Shown: positions 49,334-57,955, counted from the stretch's first letter. The stretch: 64,000 nucleotides of DNA from Halalkalicoccus paucihalophilus (GCF_001593955.1 NZ_LTAZ01000001.1:490014-554013); one strand, 5' to 3'. The notes: a model not told the origin generated them from the letters alone. Numbers and translations are program-made.

Positions 49334-50616
49334 GCGACGCCCAGTCGGAAGCGGGCACCGTCGAGGGCCAAGGCCCCGTCGAGATCGACGAGGAACTCGC
49401 ACGCCACCTCGAGAACAAACGCGAGGAACTGTTCGAGAAATTCGAGATCCCCGACGAGTTCCCACCGGAGGTGATGGAGGAAGCGGAGACCCGTACCGAA
49501 GACATCCAAAGCGAGATCCGGTCCGAGGTCGACGAACGGCGCGATCTGCGTGATCTCACCACGTGGACGACCGACCCGATCGACGCCCAAGACTTCGACG
49601 ACGCCATCTCGATCGAAGAACGCGAGGAGGAGTACGTCCTGTGGGTCCACATCGCCGACGTGACTCATTATGTGACTCCCGAGACCTCAATGTGGTCTTC
49701 CGCTGTGGAGCGGGCCAACACGGTCTACCTGCCGGCCTACACGGTCCACATGCTGCCGCCGACGCTCGCCGAGACGGTCTGTTCTCTGGTCCCGAACGAG
49801 GACCGACTGGCGCACACCGTCGAGATGCACCTCGGCAAGGAGAACCTGGGTTACGACGAGATCGAGATCTACAAGTCGGTGATCGAGTCGGACGAACGCC
49901 TGACCTACGCGCAGGCCGAGAAACGCCTCGAAGACCCCGATTCGCCGCTTCACGAGGAGTGTGGGCTCGTCTACGAACTGGCCGACCGGATGCACGAGCA
50001 GCGAAAGGCGGACGGTTCGTTGGTGCTGAATCCGAGTCGGGACCGGGCTCACACCATCATCGAGGAGTGCATGCTGAAGGCGAACAAGGCCGTGACCCAC
50101 GAGCTGATGTGGGGTCGCGGCGTCGAGGCCATGTACCGCGTCCACCCCCAGCCCAGCCCCGACGAATGGGACAAGGCGCTTCAGGAGATCCAAGAGCTCG
50201 ACGGGGTGTCGATCCCGGGCGAGGCGTGGGACGACCCCCGGAAGGCGGTCAACGCCACCCTCGAGGAAGCCCCCGAACGGCAACTGGGCAAGATCCAGTG
50301 GGCGGTGATGAAGGTGATGCCCCGCGCCCGGTACATGAACGACCCCTTCGGCGGGCACCACGCGCTCAACTTCGAGATCTACGGGCACTTCACCAGCCCC
50401 ATCCGACGCCTGTCTGACCTCATCAACCACTGGATCGTCCACACCAACGACGTGCCCGAGGACCTCGTGGCGCTCTGTGACCGGGCCTCCGACCGACAGA
50501 AGGCCGCAGAGCGGTGCGAGCGCGAGTACAAACAGTTCCTCGAAGAGGTCGGACTGGACCCCAACGCGGTGAACAACCGCGGGATCGAAGTCGTAGAAGA
50601 GGACGAGACCGACTGA
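49330..50616 (+). CDS. RNB-domain ribonuclease (RNase R/II-like)
   Basis: 428 residues. A 3'-5' exoribonuclease domain without the usual cold-shock or S1 RNA-binding domains, as in haloarchaeal RNase R. Catalytic acids are in DPIDAQDFDDAIS (about residue 80 on); other motifs are VHIADVTHYV, NTVYLPAYTVHMLPPTLAETVCSLVPNEDRLAHTV, and HFTSPIRRLSDLINH. Involved in RNA decay or tRNA 3' processing. It has a short leader with a micro-ORF and an SD. The long frame upstream (from 48931) is spurious. Confidence 0.9.
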   Translation: MSDAQSEAGTVEGQGPVEIDEELARHLENKREELFEKFEIPDEFPPEVMEEAETRTEDIQSEIRSEVDERRDLRDLTTWTTDPIDAQDFDDAISIEEREEEYVLWVHIADVTHYVTPETSMWSSAVERANTVYLPAYTVHMLPPTLAETVCSLVPNEDRLAHTVEMHLGKENLGYDEIEIYKSVIESDERLTYAQAEKRLEDPDSPLHEECGLVYELADRMHEQRKADGSLVLNPSRDRAHTIIEECMLKANKAVTHELMWGRGVEAMYRVHPQPSPDEWDKALQEIQELDGVSIPGEAWDDPRKAVNATLEEAPERQLGKIQWAVMKVMPRARYMNDPFGGHHALNFEIYGHFTSPIRRLSDLINHWIVHTNDVPEDLVALCDRASDRQKAAERCEREYKQFLEEVGLDPNAVNNRGIEVVEEDETD

Positions 50617-50994
50617 GCGCAGCGCGGGAAACCCCCGAGACACGAGCGACGAGGTCCCGAGGACCGTGCGAACGGTACGTCATACCGTGAGCGGACGGCG
50701 GGGGGCGAGACGTCGCCGAGTTGATCGCCGGACGGTGGTGGCTGCCGTGGTCGGTTCCGAGCAAGAGTCGGTCCGCCGGATCGCTCCGTGACCGTCTCCA
50801 ACGGATCGGACTAGACCGCCGGGAGGACACCGTTCCCCGTCAGCGGCTTCGATTGGACTCGATGAGGGGAGACGGCCTCCTGTCTCGGGCGGAGACGGGA
50901 CTCTCACGGGGTCGAATCGGGAGGAAAAACGAAAACCGCGGGACCGGCCCGGTCGGGCGTTCTACCGGGAGGAGTGGAGGAAAGCGCCAGCGGT
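50617..50994. other. 378-base intergenic region
   Basis: No convincing gene. Short GC-rich inverted repeats occur (for example GACCGG-C-CCGGTC near 50941) but nothing recognisable. A 29-codon gene follows on the minus strand. Confidence 0.5.
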
Positions 50995-51084
50995 TCAGTA
51001 GTGGCGTTCGCTACCGTTGACCTTCTTCTCGGCCCATTTCTTCGCGTCCTGTGCGAGCAGCTTGTAGTTCTCTGCTTTACTCAT
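50995..51084 (-). CDS. 29-residue basic small protein
   Basis: Encodes MSKAENYKLLAQDAKKWAE then KKVNGSERHY and TGA. It is lysine-rich, unlike the acidic proteome, and mostly helical. ATG 51084 is preceded 29 bases upstream by ACTTTTAA, a good leaderless promoter. Too short for standard gene finding; no family known to me. Could bind RNA, ribosome or an acidic partner. Confidence 0.55.
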   Translation of the reverse strand: MSKAENYKLLAQDAKKWAEKKVNGSERHY

Positions 51085-51109
51085 ACACGAGTTAATATGC
51101 GGGCACGGG

Positions 51110-51117
51110 TTAAAAGT
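51110..51117 (-). promoter_or_regulatory. TATA element of the 29-residue gene
   Basis: Minus-strand ACTTTTAA centred 29 bases before ATG 51084, in a locally AT-rich stretch. Confidence 0.5.
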
Positions 51118-51300
51118 CTAACGGATCACTGACATATTCTGGATGATTGACAGATATATACTTATGTTGAAATTAAGAACAGTGAAATTTGTTAAACGAT
51201 CGTTGAGGACAGGGGCACGGGACGGGTAGCAGGGAGGACGGGAGCAGGTGTCAACCGAGACACAATCACACTATTGCGTCTCGCGGTCGGTAGTAGGGAC

Positions 51301-51696
51301 ATGGAAGAGGAAAGCGAGATCGACCCACAACTCGCGGACGAACTGCTAAGCGTGTGTCGGACCGTCGTCGGCGACGAACTGCGAAGCATCACCCACTTCA
51401 CCGAGGAGAGCGTCGGGCAGATCTACCTGCGCTCGGACCTCGACCGAACCGCCGACCTCATCGGGTTCGCCGAACACGAGCGCATGGGGTTTCGCTCCCA
51501 GTCGGCCTATCGGAACACCCAGTTGGGCGAATATCAGGCGACGATCCGGATGTTCGAACACGGCTTTCTGACCCGCGTCATCGCGGGCGGCCACGGCGTC
51601 TGGGTGACGACCGACTCGATGGACATCGACCGGTTCGAGGAACTCTCTACCGCGTTGAAGTCGGTGCTGGGCGAAACTAGTAAACAAAACAAGTAA
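51301..51696 (+). CDS. haloarchaeal protein (DUF7522-type)
   Basis: 131 residues. LADELLSVCRTVVGDELRSITHFTEESVGQIYLRSDLDRTADLIGFAEHERMGF...YQATIRMFEHGFLTRVIAGGHGVWVTTDSMDIDRFEELSTALKSVL fits the family I recall as DUF7522, a soluble mixed alpha/beta domain. Function unknown. ATG 51301 was chosen over 51274 because the domain begins there and an actattg element precedes it by about 28 bases. Confidence 0.76.
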   Translation: MEEESEIDPQLADELLSVCRTVVGDELRSITHFTEESVGQIYLRSDLDRTADLIGFAEHERMGFRSQSAYRNTQLGEYQATIRMFEHGFLTRVIAGGHGVWVTTDSMDIDRFEELSTALKSVLGETSKQNK

Positions 51697-51737
51697 TATA
51701 GTGAAGTAATATTCCGATTAGATTTGTAGAGTGTTTA

Positions 51738-52175
51738 TTACGTCGAAGTCTCTGGAACCTCATAAGAGGCGATTACGTTATCACCGACGACGACGTTGAG
51801 CGTCCCAGCACTGAGACCATCTCCTGCAACATCAATACTATCCCCTGCAGAGAGACTAAATTCAGTGATAGTTCCATTGGTTACAGTTACAGTACCTTCA
51901 CCAATAGCACTGCCCTTCAATTCAGCGTTTTCTATTGTGTCACCACCGTTATGGGAAATAGTTACATTGTCAGCATCACCGCTAATGCTCAATTGAGCCT
52001 GTGGTCCGCTACCCTCTCCGAGTCCGTTCCCGAGTCCGAGGACGAACGCGCCGATGACTGCCGCGAGGATCACGGTGATGGCGACCATCAGGATGGCGCC
52101 GATCACGGGCGATACGCCACGGTCCGCTTCGCCGCTGAAGGGGGCCGAGAGCTTCCGTTTGAGTTCTTTCATCAT
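51738..52175 (-). CDS. type IV pilin-like protein (PilA family)
   Basis: 145 residues. The prepilin leader ends ADRG, cut by PibD before VSPVIGAILMVAITVILAAVIGAFVLGLG, the hydrophobic pilin helix of haloarchaeal PilA (DUF1628). The mature outer part (about 50-145) is a Thr/Ser/Gly/Asn-rich beta domain with NxS/T sites (NVTIS, NGTIT). Surface adhesion or pili are the likely role. The second half is markedly AT-richer than neighbours. Two Met (52175, 52172) can start it. Confidence 0.88.
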   Translation of the reverse strand: MMKELKRKLSAPFSGEADRGVSPVIGAILMVAITVILAAVIGAFVLGLGNGLGEGSGPQAQLSISGDADNVTISHNGGDTIENAELKGSAIGEGTVTVTNGTITEFSLSAGDSIDVAGDGLSAGTLNVVVGDNVIASYEVPETST

Positions 52176-52572
52176 GGTTTTGTCCGCACGAAAGGGGAGC
52201 GACGGTGAACGAGACTCGTCCCGCCGTCCCCGGATCGACCGCACCGCACGACCCCGCGCCGCTCGGCTGGCTTTTGCGATTGTTTCGTTATATGTTGTGA
52301 GAATATATATTACGTGTTTTTAATCATAGAATTTATAGTTGTTAACTGATAGGTAGTTTCTTGAGGCTGTGATATAAACGAGGGAGGATCGGGACGCCCG
52401 CTGTCGGTTTCACCGGGTATCTCGCCTCCTGCGGTCGGGATCGGGTGATCGCTCATGACGGGAATCGTGGATCGGACTCGCCGCTCGCCGGGGATCCGGT
52501 GAACGAAACGTGATATATCCGAGTAGTTATGGATTCGTGGGGTTGAACTCGGTCGCAGCGAAGTTGCTCCCT

Positions 52573-52586
52573 GTTCAAATCCCGGC
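52573..52586 (+). repeat. tRNA T-arm-like fragment
   Basis: GTTCAAATCCCGGC, the usual T-loop and 3' T-stem of tRNAs, but the matching 5' stem, anticodon arm and acceptor are missing. The first 11 bases equal the tRNA-Ala T-arm nearby. Confidence 0.35.
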
Positions 52587-52716
52587 TCGCGTAATAGATT
52601 CGACGCTCGTGCGTTTGCTCGCGGCGAAAATCAATGGACTTGCTGGAAGGGACCTTCAGTCCCGCTGGAGACCGGTAGAGCCGCCGGTGATGAACGAAGT
52701 GAGACGAAGAGAAATA

Positions 52717-52728
52717 GACTCGCTGGGA
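52717..52728 (+). repeat. 12-base copy of the tRNA-Ala 3' end
   Basis: GACTCGCTGGGA, repeated at 52758-52769 inside tRNA-Ala, 41 bases apart in the same direction. It may be an attachment-site scar. Confidence 0.4.
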
Positions 52729-52755
52729 GTCCCACGAGCGAGCGTATCGAGTGAG

Positions 52756-52827
52756 TGGACTCGCTGGGATTTGAACCCAGGGCCTCTTCCTTGCGAAGGA
52801 AGCGATCTACCACTGATCTACGAGCCC
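52756..52827 (-). tRNA. tRNA-Ala (anticodon CGC)
   Basis: 72 bases. Acceptor GGGCTCG pairs with CGAGTCC, including the G3-U70 pair that identifies alanine tRNAs. D-arm GTAGATCAGTGGTAGATCGC, anticodon stem CTTCC/GGAAG with loop TTCGCAA (anticodon CGC, reading GCG), T-arm CTGGGTTCAAATCCCAG. Discriminator A. No intron and no encoded CCA. Confidence 0.95.
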
Positions 52828-52850
52828 GCACTCCCTGCTACCGGTCGGAG

Positions 52851-53444
52851 TTATTTGTGCCTTCCGTTTCGGACATCGAGGATCCCCGCCCGTCCGGCGA
52901 GCAGCCCGAGTACCAACCCCGTGAAATGGGCGATCAGCGCGACGCCGGGCGCACCCGTAGCGAGCGTCACGACGGCCGCGAAGACGACGAACAGCACGAG
53001 TTGGAGTCGTCCGCTCAGCCTGAATCGATCGAGCAGTGTCGCCGAGACGACGTTACCCGCCAGCACGTAGCCCATCAGCGCGAAGATCGCGCCGCTCGCG
53101 CCCAGTACGCCCTGCGCGGGACCCACGAGGCTCCCCAGCGTGATCTGGGCGACCCCGGCGAGGATCCCCGTGGTGACGAAGAAGGCGTGGAATCGAAAAC
53201 GAGTGGTGCGGCGTTCGACCAGCAGCCCGAACACGAGCAGGGCAAACGAGTTCGCGAGGAGGTGGGCCGTCCCGCCGTGGGCGTACACGCTCGTCACTAG
53301 CGTCCACGGCCTGACTTCGACTGGCGGTGCGAGCACGAAGAAGAACGCCATCAGACCGACGAGGCTGACGGCCGTCTGGAGGGCGAAGACGACGCCGAAG
53401 ACGAACAGCGTCTCTATCGTCGGGCTCCCGCGTCGGCCGCTCAT
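52851..53444 (-). CDS. rhomboid-family intramembrane serine protease
   Basis: 197 residues, six membrane helices. Catalytic Ser in GASGAIFAL (GxSG) and His in ALIAHFTGLVLG; the YAHGGTAHLLANSFALLVFG segment holds the HxxxN part of the active site. It cuts membrane-embedded substrates. A TTTTTC element 27 bases before ATG 53444 suggests a leaderless start. Next to tRNA-Ala with no clear partner. Confidence 0.9.
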   Translation of the reverse strand: MSGRRGSPTIETLFVFGVVFALQTAVSLVGLMAFFFVLAPPVEVRPWTLVTSVYAHGGTAHLLANSFALLVFGLLVERRTTRFRFHAFFVTTGILAGVAQITLGSLVGPAQGVLGASGAIFALMGYVLAGNVVSATLLDRFRLSGRLQLVLFVVFAAVVTLATGAPGVALIAHFTGLVLGLLAGRAGILDVRNGRHK

Positions 53445-53586
53445 ACGGGGATGTAGGAGCGGCCGAAGAAAAATGGATACGGTCGACGACGGCAGTCGCT
53501 ACCGGGTAAAAAACACGAAAACGGAGTCGGTTTCCAGTCGTTGGTTCCGAAGGACGTGGTCTTCGATTCGCGCACCTGAGAGGTGC

Positions 53587-53895
53587 TCAGTCCTCGAGAA
53601 CGATCTCGATGGAGACGTCGTTGGGAACCTGAATGCGCATGAGCTGTCTGAGCGCGCGCTCGTCGGCGTCGAGGTCGATCAGGCGCTTGTGGACACGCAT
53701 CTCCCAGTGCTCCCACGTCGCGGTCCCCTCGCCGTCAGGCGATTTCCGTGCTGGAACTTCGAGCGTTTTCGTCGGGAGCGGGATCGGACCCGACACCGCG
53801 ACGCCGGTCTTATCGGCGATCTCGCGAACGTCGTCGCAGATGCTGTCGAGGTCGTTCGGACTCGTGCCGGCGAGTCTGACGCGTGCCTGTTGCAT
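53587..53895 (-). CDS. rps10: 30S ribosomal protein S10 (uS10)
   Basis: 102 residues, the standard length. [101 protein letters not shown] is fully archaeal S10, with HKR for 30S contact. It starts three bases after the EF-1 alpha stop, so it is the second gene of that operon, as in most archaea. Confidence 0.97.
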   Translation of the reverse strand: MQQARVRLAGTSPNDLDSICDDVREIADKTGVAVSGPIPLPTKTLEVPARKSPDGEGTATWEHWEMRVHKRLIDLDADERALRQLMRIQVPNDVSIEIVLED

Positions 53896-53898
53896 CGT

Positions 53899-55164
53899 TT
53901 ATTTCTCGTTGACCTCGAGGACCCGACCGGCCGCGATGGTCTGGCCCATGTCACGCACTGCGAAGCTCCCGAGTTCGGGGATCTCCGAGGACGGCTCGAT
54001 GCTGAGGGGCTTCTGTGGTCGAACGGTGACGACCGCGGCGTCGCCCGACTGGATGAAGTCCGGGTTCTCCTCCTCGACCTCGCCCGAGGCGGGGTCGATC
54101 TTCTGGTCGATCGCCTCGATCGTACAGGCGACCTGTGCGGTGTGGGCGTGGAACACGGGCGTGTAACCCGCGGTGATCACCGAGGGGTGCTGCATCACGA
54201 CGATCTGGGCCTTGAACGTCTCGGCGACGCTCGGCGGGTCCTCGGCGGGGCCACAGACGTCCCCGCGGCGGATGTCGTCCTTGCCGATGCCGCGGACGTT
54301 GAACCCGACGTTGTCGCCGGGTTCTGCCTTGGGGACCTCCTCGTGATGCATCTCGACGGTCTTGACCTCGCCGCCGACGTCGCTGGGCTGGAACGAGACG
54401 TTCATGCCCGTCTCGAGGATCCCGGTCTCGACGCGTCCGACCGGCACCGTGCCGATACCCGAGATGGTGTAGACGTCCTGGATGGGCAAGCGCAGCGGCG
54501 CGTCCGTCGGCGGCTGCGGTGCTTCGAGGCCGTTGAGGGCCTCGAGCAGGATCTTGCCGTCGTACCAGTCGGTGTTGTCCGAGCGCTCGGCGATGTTGTC
54601 GCCCTCGAACGCCGAGATCGGGATGAACTCGGCGTCGTCGGTGTCGAAGCGGACCTGGTTCAGGAGCTGCTTGACCTCCTCGACGACCTCCTTGTAGTCG
54701 CCCTCGGAGTAGTCGACGAGGTCCATCTTGTTGACCCCGACGATCAGCTCGTTGATCCCCAGTGTTCGGGCCAGGAAGACGTGTTCCTGGGTCTGGGGTG
54801 CGACGCCGTCGTCAGCGGCGACGACGAGGACGGCGTTGTCCGCCTGGGACGCGCCCGTGATCATGTTCTTGACGAAGTCACGGTGGCCCGGACAGTCGAC
54901 GATGGTGAAGTAGTACTCGTCGGTGTCGAACTCCTGATGGGCGATGTCGATGGTGACACCGCGCTCTCGCTCCTCGGCGAGGTTGTCCATGACGTAGGCG
55001 AACTCGAAGCCGCCCTTGCCCTTCTCCTCTGCCTCCTCGCGATGCTGCTCGATGACGTGCTCCGGTACGCTGCCGGTTTCGTACAGCAGTCGCCCGACGA
55101 GCGTGCTCTTCCCGTGGTCGACGTGGCCGATGATGGCCAGGTTCTGGTGTGGTTTGTCGCTCAT
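53899..55164 (-). CDS. tuf: translation elongation factor EF-1 alpha
   Basis: 421 residues. The GTPase delivers aminoacyl-tRNA to the ribosome. GTP-binding motifs: [14 protein letters not shown] (G1), DIAHQEF region with DCPGHRDF (G3), NKMDL (G4) and SAFEGDN (G5); domains II and III follow ([31 protein letters not shown]). Operon with rps10. The TATA element at 55187-55193 lies 26 bases upstream of the ATG, so the mRNA is leaderless. Confidence 0.97.
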   Translation of the reverse strand: MSDKPHQNLAIIGHVDHGKSTLVGRLLYETGSVPEHVIEQHREEAEEKGKGGFEFAYVMDNLAEERERGVTIDIAHQEFDTDEYYFTIVDCPGHRDFVKNMITGASQADNAVLVVAADDGVAPQTQEHVFLARTLGINELIVGVNKMDLVDYSEGDYKEVVEEVKQLLNQVRFDTDDAEFIPISAFEGDNIAERSDNTDWYDGKILLEALNGLEAPQPPTDAPLRLPIQDVYTISGIGTVPVGRVETGILETGMNVSFQPSDVGGEVKTVEMHHEEVPKAEPGDNVGFNVRGIGKDDIRRGDVCGPAEDPPSVAETFKAQIVVMQHPSVITAGYTPVFHAHTAQVACTIEAIDQKIDPASGEVEEENPDFIQSGDAAVVTVRPQKPLSIEPSSEIPELGSFAVRDMGQTIAAGRVLEVNEK

Positions 55165-55186
55165 GGATGTCTCACGCGCAATGGCG

Positions 55187-55193
55187 CTTATAC
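55187..55193 (-). promoter_or_regulatory. TATA element of EF-1 alpha
   Basis: Minus-strand GTATAAG centred 26 bases before ATG 55164. Confidence 0.65.
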
Positions 55194-55293
55194 AGGGGTT
55201 TTCGTCAGTTGCTCATAAAACGATTTCGATACGCTACCCGCCCGAAACGCCCGCCCTCGGGCGATTCCTGCCAACGACCCGCACGGTGAGCGC

Positions 55294-56367
55294 CTACCGC
55301 GGCCGGTAGCCAAGCGCCCGCAGGAGGCCCCGCTTCCAGACCGGCTTTTCGTACCACCGGAGCCGGTCGAGAAGCAACCGGTTTCGCCGGCGCACCGCCT
55401 CGGCGTCCTCTCGTCCGCTCCGGTCGGCCCGAGCGCTGGCGTCCGTCTCGGAGCGCTCGCGGGTGATCTCGGCGTGGCGCCGGTCGAGGCGCTCTCGTTC
55501 GCGGCGGAGCGCCCGCGCCTTCGCGTGGATCGCCTCGGAATCGTCCGGGGACGCGTCCGCCGAATCGGCGGCTCGCCCGGCGATGACCGCGTTGACGACC
55601 GCCCCGAGCAGGAGGACGAGCCCGCTGAAATACAGCCACGTCAACAACAGGAGGATCGCGCCGATCACGTCCGACCCGCTGGTCGATCCGCCGCCGGCGT
55701 AGCCGATATAGACCTGAAACAGCGCCTGCAACAGCGCCCAGCCGACCGCCGCGACGACCACGCCGGGGAGGACCTGTTTCGGGGTCAGCCCCTCGACATC
55801 CGGGAACCGGGAGTACATCGGGTAGAAGACGACAGTCAGCCCGACCACCAACACCAGCGGGTTGAGCAGCCCTATGAAGGGGATCTCCGGAAGGGCCGCG
55901 AAGGCCGTCGTCGCGACGACGGCACCGAGGACCGCCCCACCGATGGTGCCGAGGACGACGAGCCCGTCGACGAGCTGGTCGAGAAACGAGTTGTCCTCGA
56001 CGGTGTCGTAGATCTCCGAGAATGCCGTATCGAGCCCGCGGAAGATCTTGAGCGTCCCCCAGATCAGGGTAACGGCCCCGATGACGCCCGCACCACCGGC
56101 GGAGCTGCCGGCCTCACCCGCGATGTAGCCGTCGAGCAGGCTCTGGGCGCTCGCCGGGAGGTACGACTGGGTGTAACCGGTGATCTCGTTTGCGAGCGAC
56201 TGGTCGCCAACGACCGCGACGGCCAGAAAAAGCAACGCGAGCAGCGGGATCAGCGAGACGAACGCCTGATAGGCGATGCTGCCGGCCATGAACGTGACGT
56301 TCTCCTCGCTGACCTCCCGCGCGACCGCCCGCCCGAACGACTTCGCCTCCCCGAGACTCGGACTCAT
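55294..56367 (-). CDS. YihY/BrkB-family membrane protein
   Basis: 357 residues. The N-terminal ~265 residues have six membrane helices with the family hallmarks FMAGSIAYQAFVSLIPLLALLFLAV, WGTLKIFRGLDTAFSEIYD and LLTWLYFSGLVLLLGAVVNAVIA. The last ~90 residues are a charged, Arg/Asp-rich cytosolic tail, longer than usual. Function uncertain (once misnamed RNase BN). A ctattcgc element 27 bases upstream points to a leaderless ATG. Confidence 0.88.
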   Translation of the reverse strand: MSPSLGEAKSFGRAVAREVSEENVTFMAGSIAYQAFVSLIPLLALLFLAVAVVGDQSLANEITGYTQSYLPASAQSLLDGYIAGEAGSSAGGAGVIGAVTLIWGTLKIFRGLDTAFSEIYDTVEDNSFLDQLVDGLVVLGTIGGAVLGAVVATTAFAALPEIPFIGLLNPLVLVVGLTVVFYPMYSRFPDVEGLTPKQVLPGVVVAAVGWALLQALFQVYIGYAGGGSTSGSDVIGAILLLLTWLYFSGLVLLLGAVVNAVIAGRAADSADASPDDSEAIHAKARALRRERERLDRRHAEITRERSETDASARADRSGREDAEAVRRRNRLLLDRLRWYEKPVWKRGLLRALGYRPR

Positions 56368-56440
56368 TGGTCGGAGATAATGGGGAGCGAGCGAATAGTC
56401 ACCCGGCTTGCGATGGCCACAGACACGTCCGGGCGACCGA

Positions 56441-57385
56441 TCAGCCCAGTCGTCCGACGTCCGAGAGCACCGCCGTGGCGGTCTCGGGCCCGCCCGCGCC
56501 GCGCCCGCTGAGATTCAACCGTCCCGCATGGGTCGTCTCGATCTGGACGATGTTTCTGGTGCCCGAGACCGCGAGCGTGCCGTGTTCGGGGATCAGCCGC
56601 GGACCGACCCGGACCCCCTCACGGGTCGCCTCGCCGATCAGTCTGACCGTTCGGCCGTCCTCGGCGGCGAGTTCGAGCGCACTCCCCGGAACGTCCTCGA
56701 TCCCCTCGACCTCGGCGTCGGCGAGCGTGAACTCGCCGTTCCCCGAGAGGACGTTCGCCATGATCACGCACTTGAGCGCGGCGTCGGTCCCCTGCACGTC
56801 GAATGAGGGGTCGGCTTCTGCCACCCCGAGGTCCTGAGCTTCGGCCAGCACGTGTTCGTAGTCGAGGCCCTCGGCGGCCATCCGCGTGAGGATGAAGTTC
56901 GCGGTGCCGTTGAGTACCCCGCGGGCGGCGGTGATGTGGTCGGGGCCGAAGTCCTCGATCGTCGAGATCGCGGGGATCGCTCCTCCGACTGTCGCCTCGA
57001 ATCGCACCTCGCCCGTGCTCGCGCGCTCTGCCGCGCGCAGGTCGCCGTAGCGTTCGGCGACGGGGCCCTTGTTCGCGAGCACGACGTGGCGGTCGCGTTC
57101 GAGCGCACCCAGAGCGTGTGAGAAGCCCGGTTCGGCGTCGCCCAGCGTCGTGGGCGTTGCCTCGACGAGCGCGTCGTACTCGGCGTCGATCGCCTCGTCG
57201 GGGTCGGCCGATCCCACCCGTCCCTCCTCGTCCTTCCGAGCCAGCACCGTCTCGGAGTCCAGCCCCTCGGGGTCGATCGCGGCGCTTTCGGAATCCGCGA
57301 TCGCCACCACCGAGTGGCCGTACTCGCCCGCCAGATCGAGCACCGAGCGCCCGACCGCGCCGGCGCCGATAACGGCGAGCCTCAC
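56441..57385 (-). CDS. hom: homoserine dehydrogenase, short form without ACT domain
   Basis: 314 residues. It reduces aspartate semialdehyde to homoserine with NAD(P)H. Rossmann motif AVIGAGAVGRSVL; active-site region FEATVGGAIPAISTIEDFGPDHITAARGVLNGTANFILTRM, with Asp/Lys in FDVQGTDAALKCVIMAN. Bacterial forms of ~430 residues carry a C-terminal ACT domain, here missing; the gene upstream (ACT protein) overlaps by 4 bases and probably supplies allosteric control. Confidence 0.92.
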   Translation of the reverse strand: MRLAVIGAGAVGRSVLDLAGEYGHSVVAIADSESAAIDPEGLDSETVLARKDEEGRVGSADPDEAIDAEYDALVEATPTTLGDAEPGFSHALGALERDRHVVLANKGPVAERYGDLRAAERASTGEVRFEATVGGAIPAISTIEDFGPDHITAARGVLNGTANFILTRMAAEGLDYEHVLAEAQDLGVAEADPSFDVQGTDAALKCVIMANVLSGNGEFTLADAEVEGIEDVPGSALELAAEDGRTVRLIGEATREGVRVGPRLIPEHGTLAVSGTRNIVQIETTHAGRLNLSGRGAGGPETATAVLSDVGRLG

Positions 57386-57900
57386 GCCTCGGCCCCCCGA
57401 TCGAGCTGCGGTTCGATCACGAGCAGCTCCTTTTTCGCGGCCAGATCACGAACCCGCGAGAGCGCGTCCGCGACGCCACCGGCCTCGGCGGCCAGCCGGA
57501 GCCGGGCACTCGGGCGGTCGTCCTCCGGGGCCGACAACGAGAAGTCCAGTACGGAGAGGTTCGCACACTCCTCGAACCAGCGGAGGGTATCGGAGAGGTC
57601 CGTCTCGATGAGCGGGCCGACGAGGATCACCGAGACCGCCTCGGCGTAGCGCTCCTCGCCGGCTTGGATGACGTTGATGCCGGCTTCCCTGAGGGCTTCG
57701 ACGATACCCGAGAAGCGTTCGGGGGCACACTCCAAGTCGACCTCGACGGGGATCCGCCCGCGCGGGGTGAGGTTGCCCCGCTCGTGGTAGATCGACAGCA
57801 GGTTGCCGCCGTTGTCGGCGATCGGTCGCAGCGCGTTCAACAGCTCGCCCGGCTCGTCCGTGAGTTCGAGCCGGACGGTGTGTGCGCGGGCGTCGCTCAC
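57382..57900 (-). CDS. ACT-domain regulatory protein, partner of homoserine dehydrogenase
   Basis: 172 residues with two ACT repeats: AHTVRLELTDEPGELLNALRPIADNGGNLLSIYHERG and a second in the C-terminal half. ACT domains bind amino acids, so this probably makes Hom sensitive to threonine or another end product. The start is GTG at 57900; a nine-codon micro-ORF (57897-57926) ends in GTGA at that start. First gene of the operon with hom. Confidence 0.85.
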   Translation of the reverse strand: MSDARAHTVRLELTDEPGELLNALRPIADNGGNLLSIYHERGNLTPRGRIPVEVDLECAPERFSGIVEALREAGINVIQAGEERYAEAVSVILVGPLIETDLSDTLRWFEECANLSVLDFSLSAPEDDRPSARLRLAAEAGGVADALSRVRDLAAKKELLVIEPQLDRGAEA

Positions 57901-57926
57901 CGACGCCCACCTCGTGGTCGGTACAT
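57897..57926 (-). CDS. leaderless micro-ORF overlapping the ACT gene start (GTGA)
   Basis: Nine codons (MYRPRGGRR) then TGA; the stop shares GTGA with the start of the ACT gene. The TATA element 57949-57955 is centred 26 bases upstream of its ATG. Confidence 0.45.
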   Translation of the reverse strand: MYRPRGGRR

Positions 57927-57948
57927 GTCTTCCCTCGCGTGTGGGAGG

Positions 57949-57955
57949 TTATAAG
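57949..57955 (-). promoter_or_regulatory. TATA element of the ACT-hom operon
   Basis: Minus-strand CTTATAA, about 52 bases before the GTG of the ACT gene and 26 before the micro-ORF ATG. Confidence 0.6.

Larger units (their letters stand above)
52176..52755. other. 580-base AT-rich intergenic region between pilin and tRNA-Ala
   Basis: AT-rich at 52280-52380 (ATATAACG near 52287, a likely pilin promoter) with no convincing gene. It contains fragments resembling tRNA 3' ends, at 52573-52586 and 52717-52728, which may mark old integration events. Confidence 0.5.

Noticed and set aside
52573..52600. A second tRNA gene upstream of tRNA-Ala
   Set aside because: Only a T-loop-like stretch is there; acceptor, D and anticodon arms cannot be formed.
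53140..55218. Open frame on the plus strand opposite EF-1 alpha and S10
   Set aside because: A shadow of highly expressed, strongly conserved genes; its product has no recognised domain.
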